In this document: positions 9,330 through 24,909 of the stretch, in pieces | Numbering within the stretch: position 1 is the stretch's first letter | Layout of the letters: the number at the start of each line of letters is the position of its first letter | From: Collinsella sp. | GTDB lineage: Bacteria > Actinomycetota > Coriobacteriia > Coriobacteriales > Coriobacteriaceae | Assembly (NCBI GenBank): GCA_019414265.1 | Contig: DXMJ01000003.1 | Coordinates: 1 to 64,000, forward strand | Length of the DNA: 64,000 nt | Direction: 5' to 3' | Notes under the pieces: generated by a model | The model's input: the letters and a program-made list of their open reading frames with translations, nothing else | Told to the model about the DNA's origin: nothing | The model's database searches: none | Made by a program: the position numbers and the translations under genes

Positions 9330-9893
9330 ATGCCTGTGTCCGACGAGGGCTATCAACATATTGAGCATGGGTTTGAACCCGTGTTTGACGAGCGCTCGCG
9401 CGTTTTGGTGCTCGGATCGTTTCCCTCGGTGCTTTCGCGCGCCAACGCCTTTTATTACGGCAACCCTCAGAATCGCTTTTGGCGTGTGATGGCCGTGTGC
9501 CTCGGTGCGCCCGTGCCGCCCAACGAGGGAGACTCTTTGGCGAGCGGCGAGCCCGCGACGCTCGACGCCTCGGTTGCTGCCAAGCGATCCATGCTGCTTA
9601 ACGGTGGCGTAGCCCTGTGGGATGTGATCGAGAGCTGCGACATTAAGGGCTCGAGTGACGCTAGCATCAAAAACGTTGTGCCGGCACATATTGAACGCAT
9701 TGTGGATGCCACGCCGATCGAGATCGTTGTCTGCAACGGCGGCACGGCCGGACGGCTCTACAAACGCTATCTACAAGAGCGGACGGGGCTACCCGCCATC
9801 GTGCTGCCGTCGACGAGTCCTGCCAACGCGGCGTGGCGTTTGGAGCGGCTTGTCGAGCGTTGGAGTGAAGCCGTTGACTGGGCAGCTCATTAA
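9330..9893 (+). CDS. DNA-deoxyinosine / uracil-DNA glycosylase family protein
   Basis: Base-excision repair enzyme of 187 residues in the uracil-DNA glycosylase superfamily. Motif 1 is VLVLGSFPSVLSRANAFYYG, followed by NPQNRFWRVM, typical of the hypoxanthine (deoxyinosine) glycosylase group. The C-terminal motif 2 is LPSTSPANA. It would remove deaminated bases from DNA. It sits three bases after the GH13 gene with no promoter between, an unrelated but apparently coupled pair. Convergent with the following minus-strand gene. Confidence 0.85.
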   Translation: MPVSDEGYQHIEHGFEPVFDERSRVLVLGSFPSVLSRANAFYYGNPQNRFWRVMAVCLGAPVPPNEGDSLASGEPATLDASVAAKRSMLLNGGVALWDVIESCDIKGSSDASIKNVVPAHIERIVDATPIEIVVCNGGTAGRLYKRYLQERTGLPAIVLPSTSPANAAWRLERLVERWSEAVDWAAH

Positions 9894-9894
9894 T

Positions 9895-10566
9895 TTAGAT
9901 TATTGATTGAGTGCGGGCGCCGAGGTGTTTCAGAACGCCTCGCCAGATCGGCACGGGCACGGCTGGCTCGGCGCAAGCCATGCCGTCGGCGTCGACGTCC
10001 TCGGCATTACCACCACCAAGTCGCTGCGCATGCTCAACCGAACAGCCCATACGAACGGCGCCTACGAGCTTGTCCATCGCTTCCGAAAACGGTCGCCGCA
10101 AGAGTCCCATGCGCGGTGAGTGACGAAGCGCCGCGAAGCCGCTGCCGGTACAGGCGACAACGCCGCCGCACCATGACAGCCCACGAAGGTCGCACGCCGC
10201 TCGCAGACGCACGACGAGCCCGTGTGCTCGCTCCAGGCCGCCGATGTCGGCCTGGACAACAACGTAGGCACGCGTCCCTGCGCCGCCAAAGCGGTCGAGC
10301 ACCTGCTCAATGGGCGCCATCGCTTCATCATTGGGTGCATCTTCAACGGCGAACACAATGCCATCGGCGGTACCGGCAACGCTGCCGGCATCATCCGCCT
10401 CCAAGTCGACTGGATGGGGGAGTGCGGTGCCGGAAATCTGTGCATAGGCGGCGATGGCATCCTGCAGGTCCCAGAGCAAAAACTCAAGATCGGCGCTCTT
10501 GGGAATACTGATATACGCAATGGTTTGCAGCGTTTTTGGTACATCGCCGCGTGCGGTCGTCTCCAT
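9895..10566 (-). CDS. Uncharacterised 223-residue protein
   Basis: The start ATG at 10566 is preceded by AGAAGG four bases away. The N-terminal TIAYISIPKSADLEFLLWDL and central VVVQADIGGLERAHGLVVRLR, LRGLSWCGGVVACTGSG suggest an alternating alpha/beta fold. The C-terminal LLRRPFSEAMDKLVGAVRMG recalls the tail of flavodoxin-like NAD(P)H oxidoreductases, but the classical FMN loop is not visible. I cannot assign a function. It is divergent from the aminotransferase gene. Confidence 0.65.
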   Translation of the reverse strand: METTARGDVPKTLQTIAYISIPKSADLEFLLWDLQDAIAAYAQISGTALPHPVDLEADDAGSVAGTADGIVFAVEDAPNDEAMAPIEQVLDRFGGAGTRAYVVVQADIGGLERAHGLVVRLRAACDLRGLSWCGGVVACTGSGFAALRHSPRMGLLRRPFSEAMDKLVGAVRMGCSVEHAQRLGGGNAEDVDADGMACAEPAVPVPIWRGVLKHLGARTQSII

Positions 10567-10659
10567 GCCGCCTTCTTTCCGGTTGGTTTCCGTTTAGGTT
10601 ACACCGTCCGGCGGCGTCCCGCCGCGCTATCCTAGTGCAACCCTTACGAAAGGAACGTC

Positions 10660-11796
10660 ATGCGTCTGCCCATGAACACCTCGCTTGCCACGCTTAAGCC
10701 CTCCGGTATCCGCCGGATCAACGCGCTCGCCGCCCAGCATCCGGGGTGCATCGCGCTCGCGCTAGGTGAGCCCGATTTTCCCACGCCCGATGTGATTAGC
10801 GCCGAGGTGACTGCTTCGTTGGACCGCGGCGACACGCACTATCCGCCCAACAACGGTCGCCCCGCCCTGCGTGAGGCGTTATCTGCCTACATGGGGGACG
10901 CGGGCCTTATGTTTTCGGCCGACGAGGTCATCCTGACCGACGGCGCGACCGAGGCCCTGTCGGCAACATTTATGGCTATGCTCAACCCCGGCGACGAGGT
11001 CATTATTCCCACGCCGGCCTTTGGCCTGTACGAAAGCATCGTTGTGGCCAATCACGCCAAAGCGGTCTTTTTGGATACGGGGCCTGCGCAATTTCAGATT
11101 GACGAGGATGCGCTTCGCGCCTGTGTGACCCCGGCGACCAAGGCCATCGTTATCTGCTCGCCCAACAATCCCACGGGCTGCATTCTCAACGCGGCATCGC
11201 TCAACGCCGTGGCGCGCGTAGCGGAGCAGTCGGGCATCTACGTGGTCTGCGACGACGTGTACAACCGTTTGGTCTATGTGGATGGTTACGAGCGTTTTGC
11301 CCAGCGACACCCGGAGCTGCGCGAGCAGACGGTGATCATCGAGAGCTTCTCCAAGCCCTGGGCCATGACCGGCTGGCGCCTGGGCTGGCTCGCAGCAGCG
11401 GCACCCGTCATCGCCGAGATCGCAAAAGCTCACCAATACCTAGTATCGAGCGCCGTCTCCTTCGAGATGGACGCCGCAGCTCGAGCCCTGACCGTCGACC
11501 CAACCCCCATGCTCAAAGTCTACCGAGCCCGCCGCGAACGCGTACTCGCAGCCTTATACGCCATGGGCCTCGACGTAGTAGAGCCCGCAGGAGCCTTCTA
11601 TACCTTCCCGAGCATCAAACAATTCGGCCTGACAAGCGAAGACTTCTGCATCAAAGCCATCAAAGAGGCCAACGTAGCCCTAGTCCCGGGCGACTGCTTC
11701 GGCACCGAAGGCCACGTCCGCCTCAGCTATTGCGTTTCCGATAAAGACCTGGACGAAGGCCTCCGCCGCCTGTCCACCTTCCTTTCAACCCTGTAG
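10660..11796 (+). CDS. Class I PLP-dependent aminotransferase
   Basis: Fold-type I aminotransferase of 378 residues acting on amino acids in the cytoplasm. Visible features are LGEPDFPTPD (N-terminal arm), CSPNNPTG (substrate loop), VVCDDVYN (PLP ring Asp/Tyr) and SFSKPWAMTGWRLGW with the Schiff-base lysine K232. The C-terminal Arg is in GHVRLSYC. It belongs with the aspartate/aromatic aminotransferase (AspC/PatA-type) group. The ATG follows AAAGGA by five bases. From about 11430 on, synonymous codon choice shifts strongly to A- and C-ending codons (CTA, GTA, CCA, GCA), unlike the first two thirds. Confidence 0.9.
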   Translation: MRLPMNTSLATLKPSGIRRINALAAQHPGCIALALGEPDFPTPDVISAEVTASLDRGDTHYPPNNGRPALREALSAYMGDAGLMFSADEVILTDGATEALSATFMAMLNPGDEVIIPTPAFGLYESIVVANHAKAVFLDTGPAQFQIDEDALRACVTPATKAIVICSPNNPTGCILNAASLNAVARVAEQSGIYVVCDDVYNRLVYVDGYERFAQRHPELREQTVIIESFSKPWAMTGWRLGWLAAAAPVIAEIAKAHQYLVSSAVSFEMDAAARALTVDPTPMLKVYRARRERVLAALYAMGLDVVEPAGAFYTFPSIKQFGLTSEDFCIKAIKEANVALVPGDCFGTEGHVRLSYCVSDKDLDEGLRRLSTFLSTL

Positions 11797-11852
11797 CCCA
11801 ACGGGACCCAACCCATCAGCCCACCGACCTAAGGGTTATGCGTGGGGCGCGC

Positions 11853-12062
11853 CGGCCAACGGGCACGAGGATTCGCAACAAAGGCAACGTAGCTCCGGTC
11901 GGGAGGGGCAGGGCGAGTTTTCCGTAGATTCCGCACGAGCCGAAGGCCACTTAATGTGGCCTTCGTGCGAGCCCAGGACTTGACCGAGCGGAAAACTCGC
12001 CCTGCCCCTCCCGACCGGAGCGTATGCAGGGTTTGTGTGCGAATCCTCGTGCCCGTTGACCG
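11853..12062. repeat. Large palindromic element, copy 1
   Basis: A two-step inverted repeat. The outer arms 11853-11876 and 12039-12062 (24 bp, one mismatch) and the inner arms 11892-11924 and 11989-12021 (33 bp, perfect) surround a 64-base core. The core begins near TTCCGCACGA, contains a nine-pair stem closing the loop TTAAT (11942-11964) and ends with CAGGACTTG. The core matches the core of the element near 41.9 kb, while the arms do not. It lies between the aminotransferase gene and the rplJ promoter, whose -35 overlaps the last bases of the right outer arm. Confidence 0.9.
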
Positions 12063-12084
12063 ACGCCAGGGTCCCCGCCATAAT
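12056..12084 (+). promoter_or_regulatory. Promoter of rplJ-rplL
   Basis: TTGACC (12056-12061) and CATAAT (12079-12084) are separated by exactly 17 bases. Transcription would start just ahead of the L10 leader. Confidence 0.7.
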
Positions 12085-12106
12085 ACTTTCGGTTCACGCA
12101 CGAATC

Positions 12107-12182
12107 CGCTGCCAGAGACAGCCGGTGCAAACGGGCATCGCCCGCGAGCTTAATGGGACTTCCCGCCAGCCGAGGTGGTCGA
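12107..12182 (+). ncRNA. L10 ribosomal protein leader
   Basis: The stretch has the conserved pieces of the L10(L12)4 autoregulatory leader: AGACAGCCGGTG, then TTAATGGGACTTCCCGCC and GCCGAGGT. It sits about 120 bases upstream of rplJ. In the known system the L10-L12 complex binds this kink-turn-containing leader and represses its own operon. A terminator-type hairpin follows directly, suggesting control by attenuation. Confidence 0.75.
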
Positions 12183-12198
12183 GTAGATATGTCTTCTC

Positions 12199-12235
12199 GC
12201 CCCCGTCGCTCATGCAGCGCGGGGGCTTTCTTTTT
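12199..12235 (+). terminator. Attenuator terminator ahead of rplJ
   Basis: GCCCCCGTCGC folds with GCGCGGGGGC and is followed by TTTCTTTTT. It lies between the L10 leader and rplJ, so it can act only as a conditional terminator. Confidence 0.8.
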
Positions 12236-12300
12236 GGACATGCCCCCGTCACGTCCTTGTGGCGGACCGTGCCCGGAAAGAATTCGAGGAGGTGTAATTC

Positions 12301-12822
12301 ATGCCCCAGCAGTACAAAATCGACAAGGTTGCAGAGATCGAGTCCCGTATCGCCGAGAACGCCGGTCTGTTCGTCGTCAACTACAACGGTCTGACGGTTA
12401 AGCAGGCTCAGGAGCTGCGTCATCAGCTTCGCGAGTGTGGCGCCGAGATGAAGGTCTACAAGAACAACCTGGTCAAGATCGCTCTCAAGAACCAGGAGCA
12501 GCCCGAGATCGACGAGATCCTCGCGGGCCCCGTCGCTTATGTGTTCTACGAGACCGAGCCGGTCGAGGCCGCTAAGGCCCTTAAGGACTTCTCCGCTAAG
12601 TCCAAGGGCGTCCTTGAGATCAAGGGCGGTATCTCCGACGGCAAGGCCGTTTCCGCTGATGATGTTAAGGCTATCGCCGAGCTGCCCACCAAGGATCAGC
12701 TTCTCGGCCAGATCGCCGGCCTCATCTCCGGTTTCGCTCGCGACATCGCTGTCTGCGTCAACGGCGTTTCCTCTGGTCTCGCTCGTTCGATCCAGCAGGT
12801 CTCCGAGCAGAAGGCAGCCTAG
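12301..12822 (+). CDS. rplJ: Ribosomal protein L10
   Basis: Component of the ribosomal stalk base that anchors L7/L12 dimers to 23S rRNA; also the repressor of its own operon. The 173 residues include VEIESRIAENAGLFVVNYNGL, YKNNLVKIAL and the C-terminal L12-binding helix region (GFARDIAVCVNGVSSGLARSIQQ). The start ATG follows GAGGAGGTG by six bases. rplK and rplA, which often precede rplJ, are absent here. Confidence 0.97.
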   Translation: MPQQYKIDKVAEIESRIAENAGLFVVNYNGLTVKQAQELRHQLRECGAEMKVYKNNLVKIALKNQEQPEIDEILAGPVAYVFYETEPVEAAKALKDFSAKSKGVLEIKGGISDGKAVSADDVKAIAELPTKDQLLGQIAGLISGFARDIAVCVNGVSSGLARSIQQVSEQKAA

Positions 12823-12924
12823 TTGCTGTTTTCACCCGCGGCGGCAACGCCGCACCCCTGGCGCATTCGCGCCGTGTTTTAACTGATCTCCGTGCATCCG
12901 CACGGAAACCGAAAGGACTTAGAA

Positions 12925-13302
12925 ATGGCTAAGCTTACCACCGATGAGATCATCGATGCTCTTAAGGAAATGACCCTTCTCGAGGCTTCCGAGCTCGTTA
13001 AGGCTATCGAGGACACCTTCGGCGTTTCCGCCGCTGCTCCTGCCGCTGTTGTCGCCGCTCCCGCTGCTGGCGCTGCTGAGGCCGAGGAGAAGACCGAGTT
13101 TGACGTCGTGCTCGAGGGCTTCGGCGACAACAAGATCCAGGTCATCAAGGCCGTCCGTGAGCTCACCAACCTTGGCCTGAAGGAGGCCAAGGAGGTCGTC
13201 GAGGGCGCTCCCAAGGCTGTTCTCGAGGGTGCCAAGAAGGAGGACGCCGAGGCTGCCAAGGAGAAGCTCGAGGCTGCTGGCGCTGCTGTCACCCTCAAGT
13301 AA
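12925..13302 (+). CDS. rplL: Ribosomal protein L7/L12
   Basis: Stalk protein that recruits translation factors. The 125 residues show the N-terminal dimerisation domain, an Ala/Pro-rich hinge (about residues 37-55) and the C-terminal factor-binding domain (EKTEFDVVLEGFGDNKIQVIK, GLKEAKEVVEGAPK). The ATG follows GAAAGGACTTAGAA. An in-frame ATG 33 bases upstream exists but has no ribosome site and would add a non-family extension. Codon use is strongly biased, as expected for high expression. Confidence 0.97.
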   Translation: MAKLTTDEIIDALKEMTLLEASELVKAIEDTFGVSAAAPAAVVAAPAAGAAEAEEKTEFDVVLEGFGDNKIQVIKAVRELTNLGLKEAKEVVEGAPKAVLEGAKKEDAEAAKEKLEAAGAAVTLK

Positions 13303-13330
13303 TCAGGCTTTCTCGCCAGATTTCTTTGCA

Positions 13331-13363
13331 GACGGGGTTCGCATTGCGAGCCCCGTCTTTTTT
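13331..13363 (+). terminator. Terminator of rplJ-rplL
   Basis: GACGGGGTTCGC pairs with GCGAGCCCCGTC, followed by TTTTTTG. It separates the stalk genes from galU. Confidence 0.85.
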
Positions 13364-13492
13364 GTTTTTCGGTCCCTCGGCATCGGTTGCTCAAACTGCC
13401 ATGTTCTGTGATTTGCGTCGTATCGGGTGCCCTGCCGTTGGGCAATAAAATTGCACCATTCGAGCAATAATTTGCGTTGACCTGCTGAAGAA

Positions 13493-13520
13493 TTGTCTCT
13501 GCCTTGTAGCGACATATAGT
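13493..13520 (+). promoter_or_regulatory. Candidate galU promoter
   Basis: TTGTCT (13493-13498) and TATAGT (13515-13520) are separated by 16 bases, about 95 bases ahead of galU. The rest of the 314-base gap between rplL and galU (13364-13492) shows nothing I can name. Confidence 0.45.
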
Positions 13521-13616
13521 TCCAGCGGTAAGATGCTTGGGTATCGCAATTTGGTCTGCGGCTGTGTGCCGCACGCATGGGGCGCTTTTGCGCCTGCGAA
13601 AGGATCTTTGAATAAC

Positions 13617-14525
13617 ATGAAGGCAATCATCCCCGCCGCCGGTCTTGGCACGCGTTTTCTGCCTGGCACCAAGTGCACGCCCAAAGAGATGCTGCCGGTG
13701 CTCGACAAGCCCGTCATTCAGTACGTCGTCGAGGAGGCGCTCGAGCCCGAGGAGGTCGACGATGCCATCATCGTTACTTCTCCCGGTAAGCCCGAGCTAC
13801 TGAACTACTTCCAGCCCGACCGTTCGCTCGAGAACCTGCTGCGCGAGCGCGGCAAGAACGCCTATGCCGATGCTGTCGCCCACGCTGGCGGTATGCCGGT
13901 CGACTTCCGTTATCAGTACGAGCCCAAGGGCCTCGGCCATGCTATTCGCTCTGCTGCCGACGCCGTGGCAGGGGAGAACTTCCTGGTTCTTCTGGGCGAC
14001 TACGTTGTGCCTAACCGCGATATCTGCGACAAGATGCTCGCCGTTTCCAAGGAGCACGGTGGCGCTTCGGTTATCGCCGTCGCTGCTTGCTCGCCCGAGG
14101 AAGTCAGCCGCTACGGTGTTATCGCCGGCGAGCGCGTCGGTTCGCTCGAGGGCGCCGAGGACGTTGCCGATGCCGAGCCGGGCGCTGTTTGGCGTATCGG
14201 CGGTCTGGTTGAGAAGCCCGCTCCCGAGGCTGCTCCGTCCAACCTGTACATCGTCGGTCGCTACCTGCTGAGCCCGCTGGTCATGGGCCTGCTGGCAGAT
14301 CAGCAGGCCGGCAAGGGCGGCGAGATCCAGCTCACCGACGCCATGGCCCGTTCGCTCGACCGCGAGGCCATGTATGCCGTCGTCATCGACCCGCTGTTGG
14401 GCTACGACACCGGCACTCCCTCTGGTTGGATGGCCACTAACGCCCTCATGGCTGCAAACGACCCCCGCTTTGCCGATGCCTTCTGGGACGCCATCGACGA
14501 GCGCGGCGGATTGATGCGCAAGTAA
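13617..14525 (+). CDS. galU: UTP-glucose-1-phosphate uridylyltransferase
   Basis: Makes UDP-glucose for cell-envelope and polysaccharide synthesis. The 302 residues begin MKAIIPAAGLGTRFLPGTK, the nucleotide-binding signature, followed by KEMLPVLDKPVIQYVVEEAL. Other family blocks are QYEPKGLGHAI, LLGDY and IGGLVEKPAPEAAPSNLYIVGRY. I use ATG 13617, preceded by GAAAGGA at about 12 bases, because earlier in-frame codons add unrelated residues. It interrupts the usual rplL-rpoB order and has its own promoter and terminator. Confidence 0.95.
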   Translation: MKAIIPAAGLGTRFLPGTKCTPKEMLPVLDKPVIQYVVEEALEPEEVDDAIIVTSPGKPELLNYFQPDRSLENLLRERGKNAYADAVAHAGGMPVDFRYQYEPKGLGHAIRSAADAVAGENFLVLLGDYVVPNRDICDKMLAVSKEHGGASVIAVAACSPEEVSRYGVIAGERVGSLEGAEDVADAEPGAVWRIGGLVEKPAPEAAPSNLYIVGRYLLSPLVMGLLADQQAGKGGEIQLTDAMARSLDREAMYAVVIDPLLGYDTGTPSGWMATNALMAANDPRFADAFWDAIDERGGLMRK

Positions 14526-14545
14526 GCCTTCGGGCACCGACATTT

Positions 14546-14579
14546 ACGGGCGTGGACCTCGGTTCGCGCCCGTTTTTTA
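14546..14579 (+). terminator. galU terminator
   Basis: ACGGGCG pairs with CGCCCGT, followed by six T. It isolates galU from rpoB. Confidence 0.85.
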
Positions 14580-14620
14580 TAAGAGCTGCGATTGCCGGCT
14601 CTCTGTTCACAGAAAATATA

Positions 14621-14634
14621 TGAACAGATGTTCG
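14621..14634. promoter_or_regulatory. LexA-like box upstream of rpoB
   Basis: TGAACAGATGTTCG matches the Gram-positive LexA consensus CGAAC-RNRY-GTTYG at 13 of 14 positions. A third half-site, CTGTTCA (14603-14609), pairs with TGAACAG (14621-14627). No SOS-type gene lies next to it; the nearest gene downstream is rpoB. Confidence 0.35.
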
Positions 14635-14711
14635 ATACACATACATCTACCTGCGTGTTTTCTGTCGAAAAACTTTGCTACTCCAAAAACTCAATCGCGT
14701 CAAGGCTTTTC

Positions 14712-14739
14712 TTGCCCAACGGTCGGTACCTGATAAACT
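14712..14739 (+). promoter_or_regulatory. rpoBC promoter
   Basis: TTGCCC (14712-14717), 16-base spacer and TAAACT (14734-14739), with TGA directly before the -10 forming an extended -10 element. About 70 bases upstream of the rpoB start. Confidence 0.55.
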
Positions 14740-14812
14740 ATTAGGTTGCGATAACTGGCGAAGCTATGCCTCGCCAACCCACCGAGCATTTCCGTGAAGG
14801 AGGAAAAACCTG

Positions 14813-18304
<3,492 letters not shown>

Positions 18305-18310
18305 TTGACT

Positions 18311-22786
<4,476 letters not shown>

Positions 22787-22830
22787 TTAGTTCCGCCGTT
22801 CTAACGAACGGCGGCGACCTCCGTCGCTGC

Positions 22831-22930
22831 GCGGCCCCCAGAGCTACAATCTGTCATTCAAAAGGCAGGGCATGACCAAAAGGTCAATGCCCTGCCTTTT
22901 TCATGCCACCTTGTACGCTCTGGGGGCCGC
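22831..22930 (+). terminator. rpoBC terminator inside a larger inverted repeat
   Basis: The inner hairpin 22861-22901 (AAAGGCAGGGCATGACC pairing with its complement, then TTTTT) is a classic terminator. Perfect 14-bp arms GCGGCCCCCAGAGC (22831-22844) and GCTCTGGGGGCCGC (22917-22930) enclose it. A smaller CCGCCGTTC/GAACGGCGG hairpin precedes at 22793-22814. Confidence 0.85.
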
Positions 22931-23017
22931 TCGCTTGCGTATGCTCAACTTGTTGCGTTCCGTTGATCACTTGCAAAAAAGGACAGGTTTATTTTGGTAG
23001 TTTTTCCTGCTTGAATT

Positions 23018-23046
23018 TGAAACATTCCGTTTGGTCAAAGCGTATC
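23018..23046 (+). promoter_or_regulatory. ECF-type promoter of the sigma/anti-sigma pair
   Basis: TGAAAC (23018-23023), a 17-base spacer and CGTATC (23041-23046) match the ECF (sigma-W-like) pattern TGAAAC-N16/17-CGTA. The sigma gene starts about 50 bases downstream, which suggests it drives its own expression. Confidence 0.6.
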
Positions 23047-23094
23047 TATGGTGAGGGCCCCATCAAGAACCATCAGTGTCACCGGGAGGTGATT

Positions 23095-23613
23095 ATGGAA
23101 GAACAAGCTTTTAGACAGGCGGTCGAGGATCACCGAGATGTCGTGTTCCGAATCGCCTTGACGTATCTGCGTGATCGCGCTGACGCCGACGATGTCGCTC
23201 AAGACGTCTTTCTAAAGTTACTCAAAAGCGATACGCATTTTGAAAGCTGGGAGCATCTTCGTCGATGGCTCATCCGGGTCACGATCAATGAATGCAAATC
23301 TCTCTTTCGAAAGCCGTGGAGGCGCGTGGAGGATATTGAAAGTCTGACCGATTCGCTCTTGACGGCGCAGGACGAGACCAAGGCCGTCCTATTAGACGTC
23401 ATGCGGCTTCCGGAACGATTCCGTATCTCCATCGTGCTCTATTACTATCTGGGCTTCTCGACTTCAGAAATTGCCGAGTTACTGCATGTGCCAGCCGCGA
23501 CCGTTCGAACGCGTTTAGCTCGCGGCAGATCGAAGCTCAAGTTCATCCTAGAGGAGGGCGACCGTGAAATCCAACCAGATCAAGCAGGCCTTCGAGTCCG
23601 TCCAAGCCGATAG
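23095..23613 (+). CDS. ECF-type RNA polymerase sigma factor
   Basis: A 172-residue sigma-70 family protein with only regions 2 and 4. Region 2 includes FRIALTYLRDRADADDVAQDVFLKLL and WLIRVTINECKSL. Region 4 is LPERFRISIVLYYYLGFSTSEIAELLHVPAATVRTRLARGRSKLK, a helix-turn-helix for the -35 element. The ATG follows GGGAGG by five bases. Its last 50 bases overlap the next gene, the usual arrangement for a sigma factor and its membrane anti-sigma partner. Base composition is lower in GC than rpoC and rpsL on either side. Confidence 0.93.
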   Translation: MEEQAFRQAVEDHRDVVFRIALTYLRDRADADDVAQDVFLKLLKSDTHFESWEHLRRWLIRVTINECKSLFRKPWRRVEDIESLTDSLLTAQDETKAVLLDVMRLPERFRISIVLYYYLGFSTSEIAELLHVPAATVRTRLARGRSKLKFILEEGDREIQPDQAGLRVRPSR

Positions 23614-24640
23614 CGATCTTGCTGACCGTGTTCTTTATGCCGCTGCTGGCGAGCCGCTTCGCCGAAAGGGTCACGCGAAGCCTCTGTATGTTGCCGTAAT
23701 CGGATGTCTTGCCGGAGTGCTGGCGACCGGAGGGGTCGCCTACGCTGTTGTCAATTCCAGTTATTTTGCCTCTGCCTGGGGAAACCATGGCAACGGAGAG
23801 TCCGTTACCTGGACAAATGGCGGCTCGTCGGGGACGAAATATACCTACACCAGAGAGTTTGGTGATGGTATCGCGCCCCAAAGCCTGGAGGGTGCAGTCC
23901 AGAAGGTCAATCTGTCCGTCGAGGGCAACGGCTATACGCTCGACATTCATGAGATGGCAATCGACGAGAACGGTTGCGGTGCTGTGACGTTTACATTGTC
24001 CAATCCGAATGGCGTTAGCTACTACAAGCCGGCGGCAGAGCTTGGCGAACTTGTTCTCTATGGTGAAGAAGAAGGGGGCGTCAGTACACCCAGCATGAAC
24101 TTCGGCGAGGAATGGGCTGATACACGCTGCACCATTGATAAAGACACATCAAGCGACACGGTCATTAACGGCACGATGTACTTTGCATCTTGGAATCGCG
24201 ATCGAGATTTACGACATGCGGTCACCTGGAATATCAGTTGGACGGAGGGCAAAGGTGAGGATGCGAAGGTGATCGAGGTATCGACGCCAGAGTTTAACGT
24301 CGGAGCGCACGTCGATACAAAGGAGCTCCGCTCCGACGACTCGCCTCTCGAGATCAGCCCGTTTTCCATCCAGACGCACATCGATGATCTGGGCTATGAA
24401 GCAGTTGATCATAAACTGACCGTCAGCTACAAGGATGGATCGGAGCAGATTATCGAAGATGACGACGCAGGGGCGTACAATTTCTATGTTTCGATGGCGC
24501 GCAATAGCGGAGAGAACATCTGGGTTCCGACAAAACTGATCAATGTCGATCAAGTGGTCTCGGTGACCCTCGAGGGCACGAGATGCACATCAACAGGAGA
24601 GACCGAAACAGAAGTACCCTTTACCATCGTCTATTCGTAA
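23564..24640 (+). CDS. Putative membrane anti-sigma factor with large external domain
   Basis: A 358-residue protein translated from GTG 23564, shortly after GAGGAGGG. Residues 1-40 are cytoplasmic and charged, 41-62 form one membrane helix (LYVAVIGCLAGVLATGGVAY), and the rest would lie outside the membrane, rich in beta-strand and Asp/Glu/Ser/Thr. This is the layout of ECF anti-sigma proteins with a DUF4179-type external part, but no zinc-binding HxxxCxxC motif is present. Position and overlap are the main support for the role. The signal sensed is unknown. Confidence 0.7.
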   Translation: MKSNQIKQAFESVQADSDLADRVLYAAAGEPLRRKGHAKPLYVAVIGCLAGVLATGGVAYAVVNSSYFASAWGNHGNGESVTWTNGGSSGTKYTYTREFGDGIAPQSLEGAVQKVNLSVEGNGYTLDIHEMAIDENGCGAVTFTLSNPNGVSYYKPAAELGELVLYGEEEGGVSTPSMNFGEEWADTRCTIDKDTSSDTVINGTMYFASWNRDRDLRHAVTWNISWTEGKGEDAKVIEVSTPEFNVGAHVDTKELRSDDSPLEISPFSIQTHIDDLGYEAVDHKLTVSYKDGSEQIIEDDDAGAYNFYVSMARNSGENIWVPTKLINVDQVVSVTLEGTRCTSTGETETEVPFTIVYS

Positions 24641-24646
24641 GGTCTA

Positions 24647-24679
24647 GGCCGCTTCCTGCTAGAGGAAGCGGCCATTTTT
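24647..24679 (+). terminator. Terminator of the sigma/anti-sigma operon
   Basis: GGCCGCTTCCTG pairs with its complement GGAAGCGGCC around a short loop, followed by ATTTTTG. Confidence 0.85.
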
Positions 24680-24787
24680 GCGTTACATGGACGGCTGGAA
24701 TGGGCACTTGCGCACAGGCGGGGATTCCTTTTATGGAGGCTTTGCGGAAATATGGCTATTTTGGGATACGCCCGGCGGCGTGGTCTG

Positions 24788-24816
24788 TTGACGGCACAGC
24801 TAACGGCACGTATCCT
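24788..24816 (+). promoter_or_regulatory. str operon promoter
   Basis: TTGACG (24788-24793) and TATCCT (24811-24816) are spaced by exactly 17 bases, about 95 bases ahead of rpsL. Confidence 0.7.
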
Positions 24817-24909
24817 ATCGAACTGCATGTTTCGTAGGGGGATGCTGACCCCTCGATTCAAGCCGTTGCACTTTACAGAAAGCTGGAATCATTCGAGAAG
24901 GAGTACGCT

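Noticed and set aside
12107..12182. The folded stretch before rplJ as a tRNA or riboswitch
   Set aside because: No anticodon arm, CCA-type acceptor or known aptamer core; the conserved pieces fit the L10 leader.
14619..14732. A 37-codon frame beginning in the LexA-like box
   Set aside because: No ribosome binding site, no similarity I recognise, and it overlaps the rpoB promoter.
18305..18310. TTG 18305 as the rpoC start
   Set aside because: Only three bases separate it from the AAGGAG site; GTG 18311 has normal spacing and gives the expected N-terminus.
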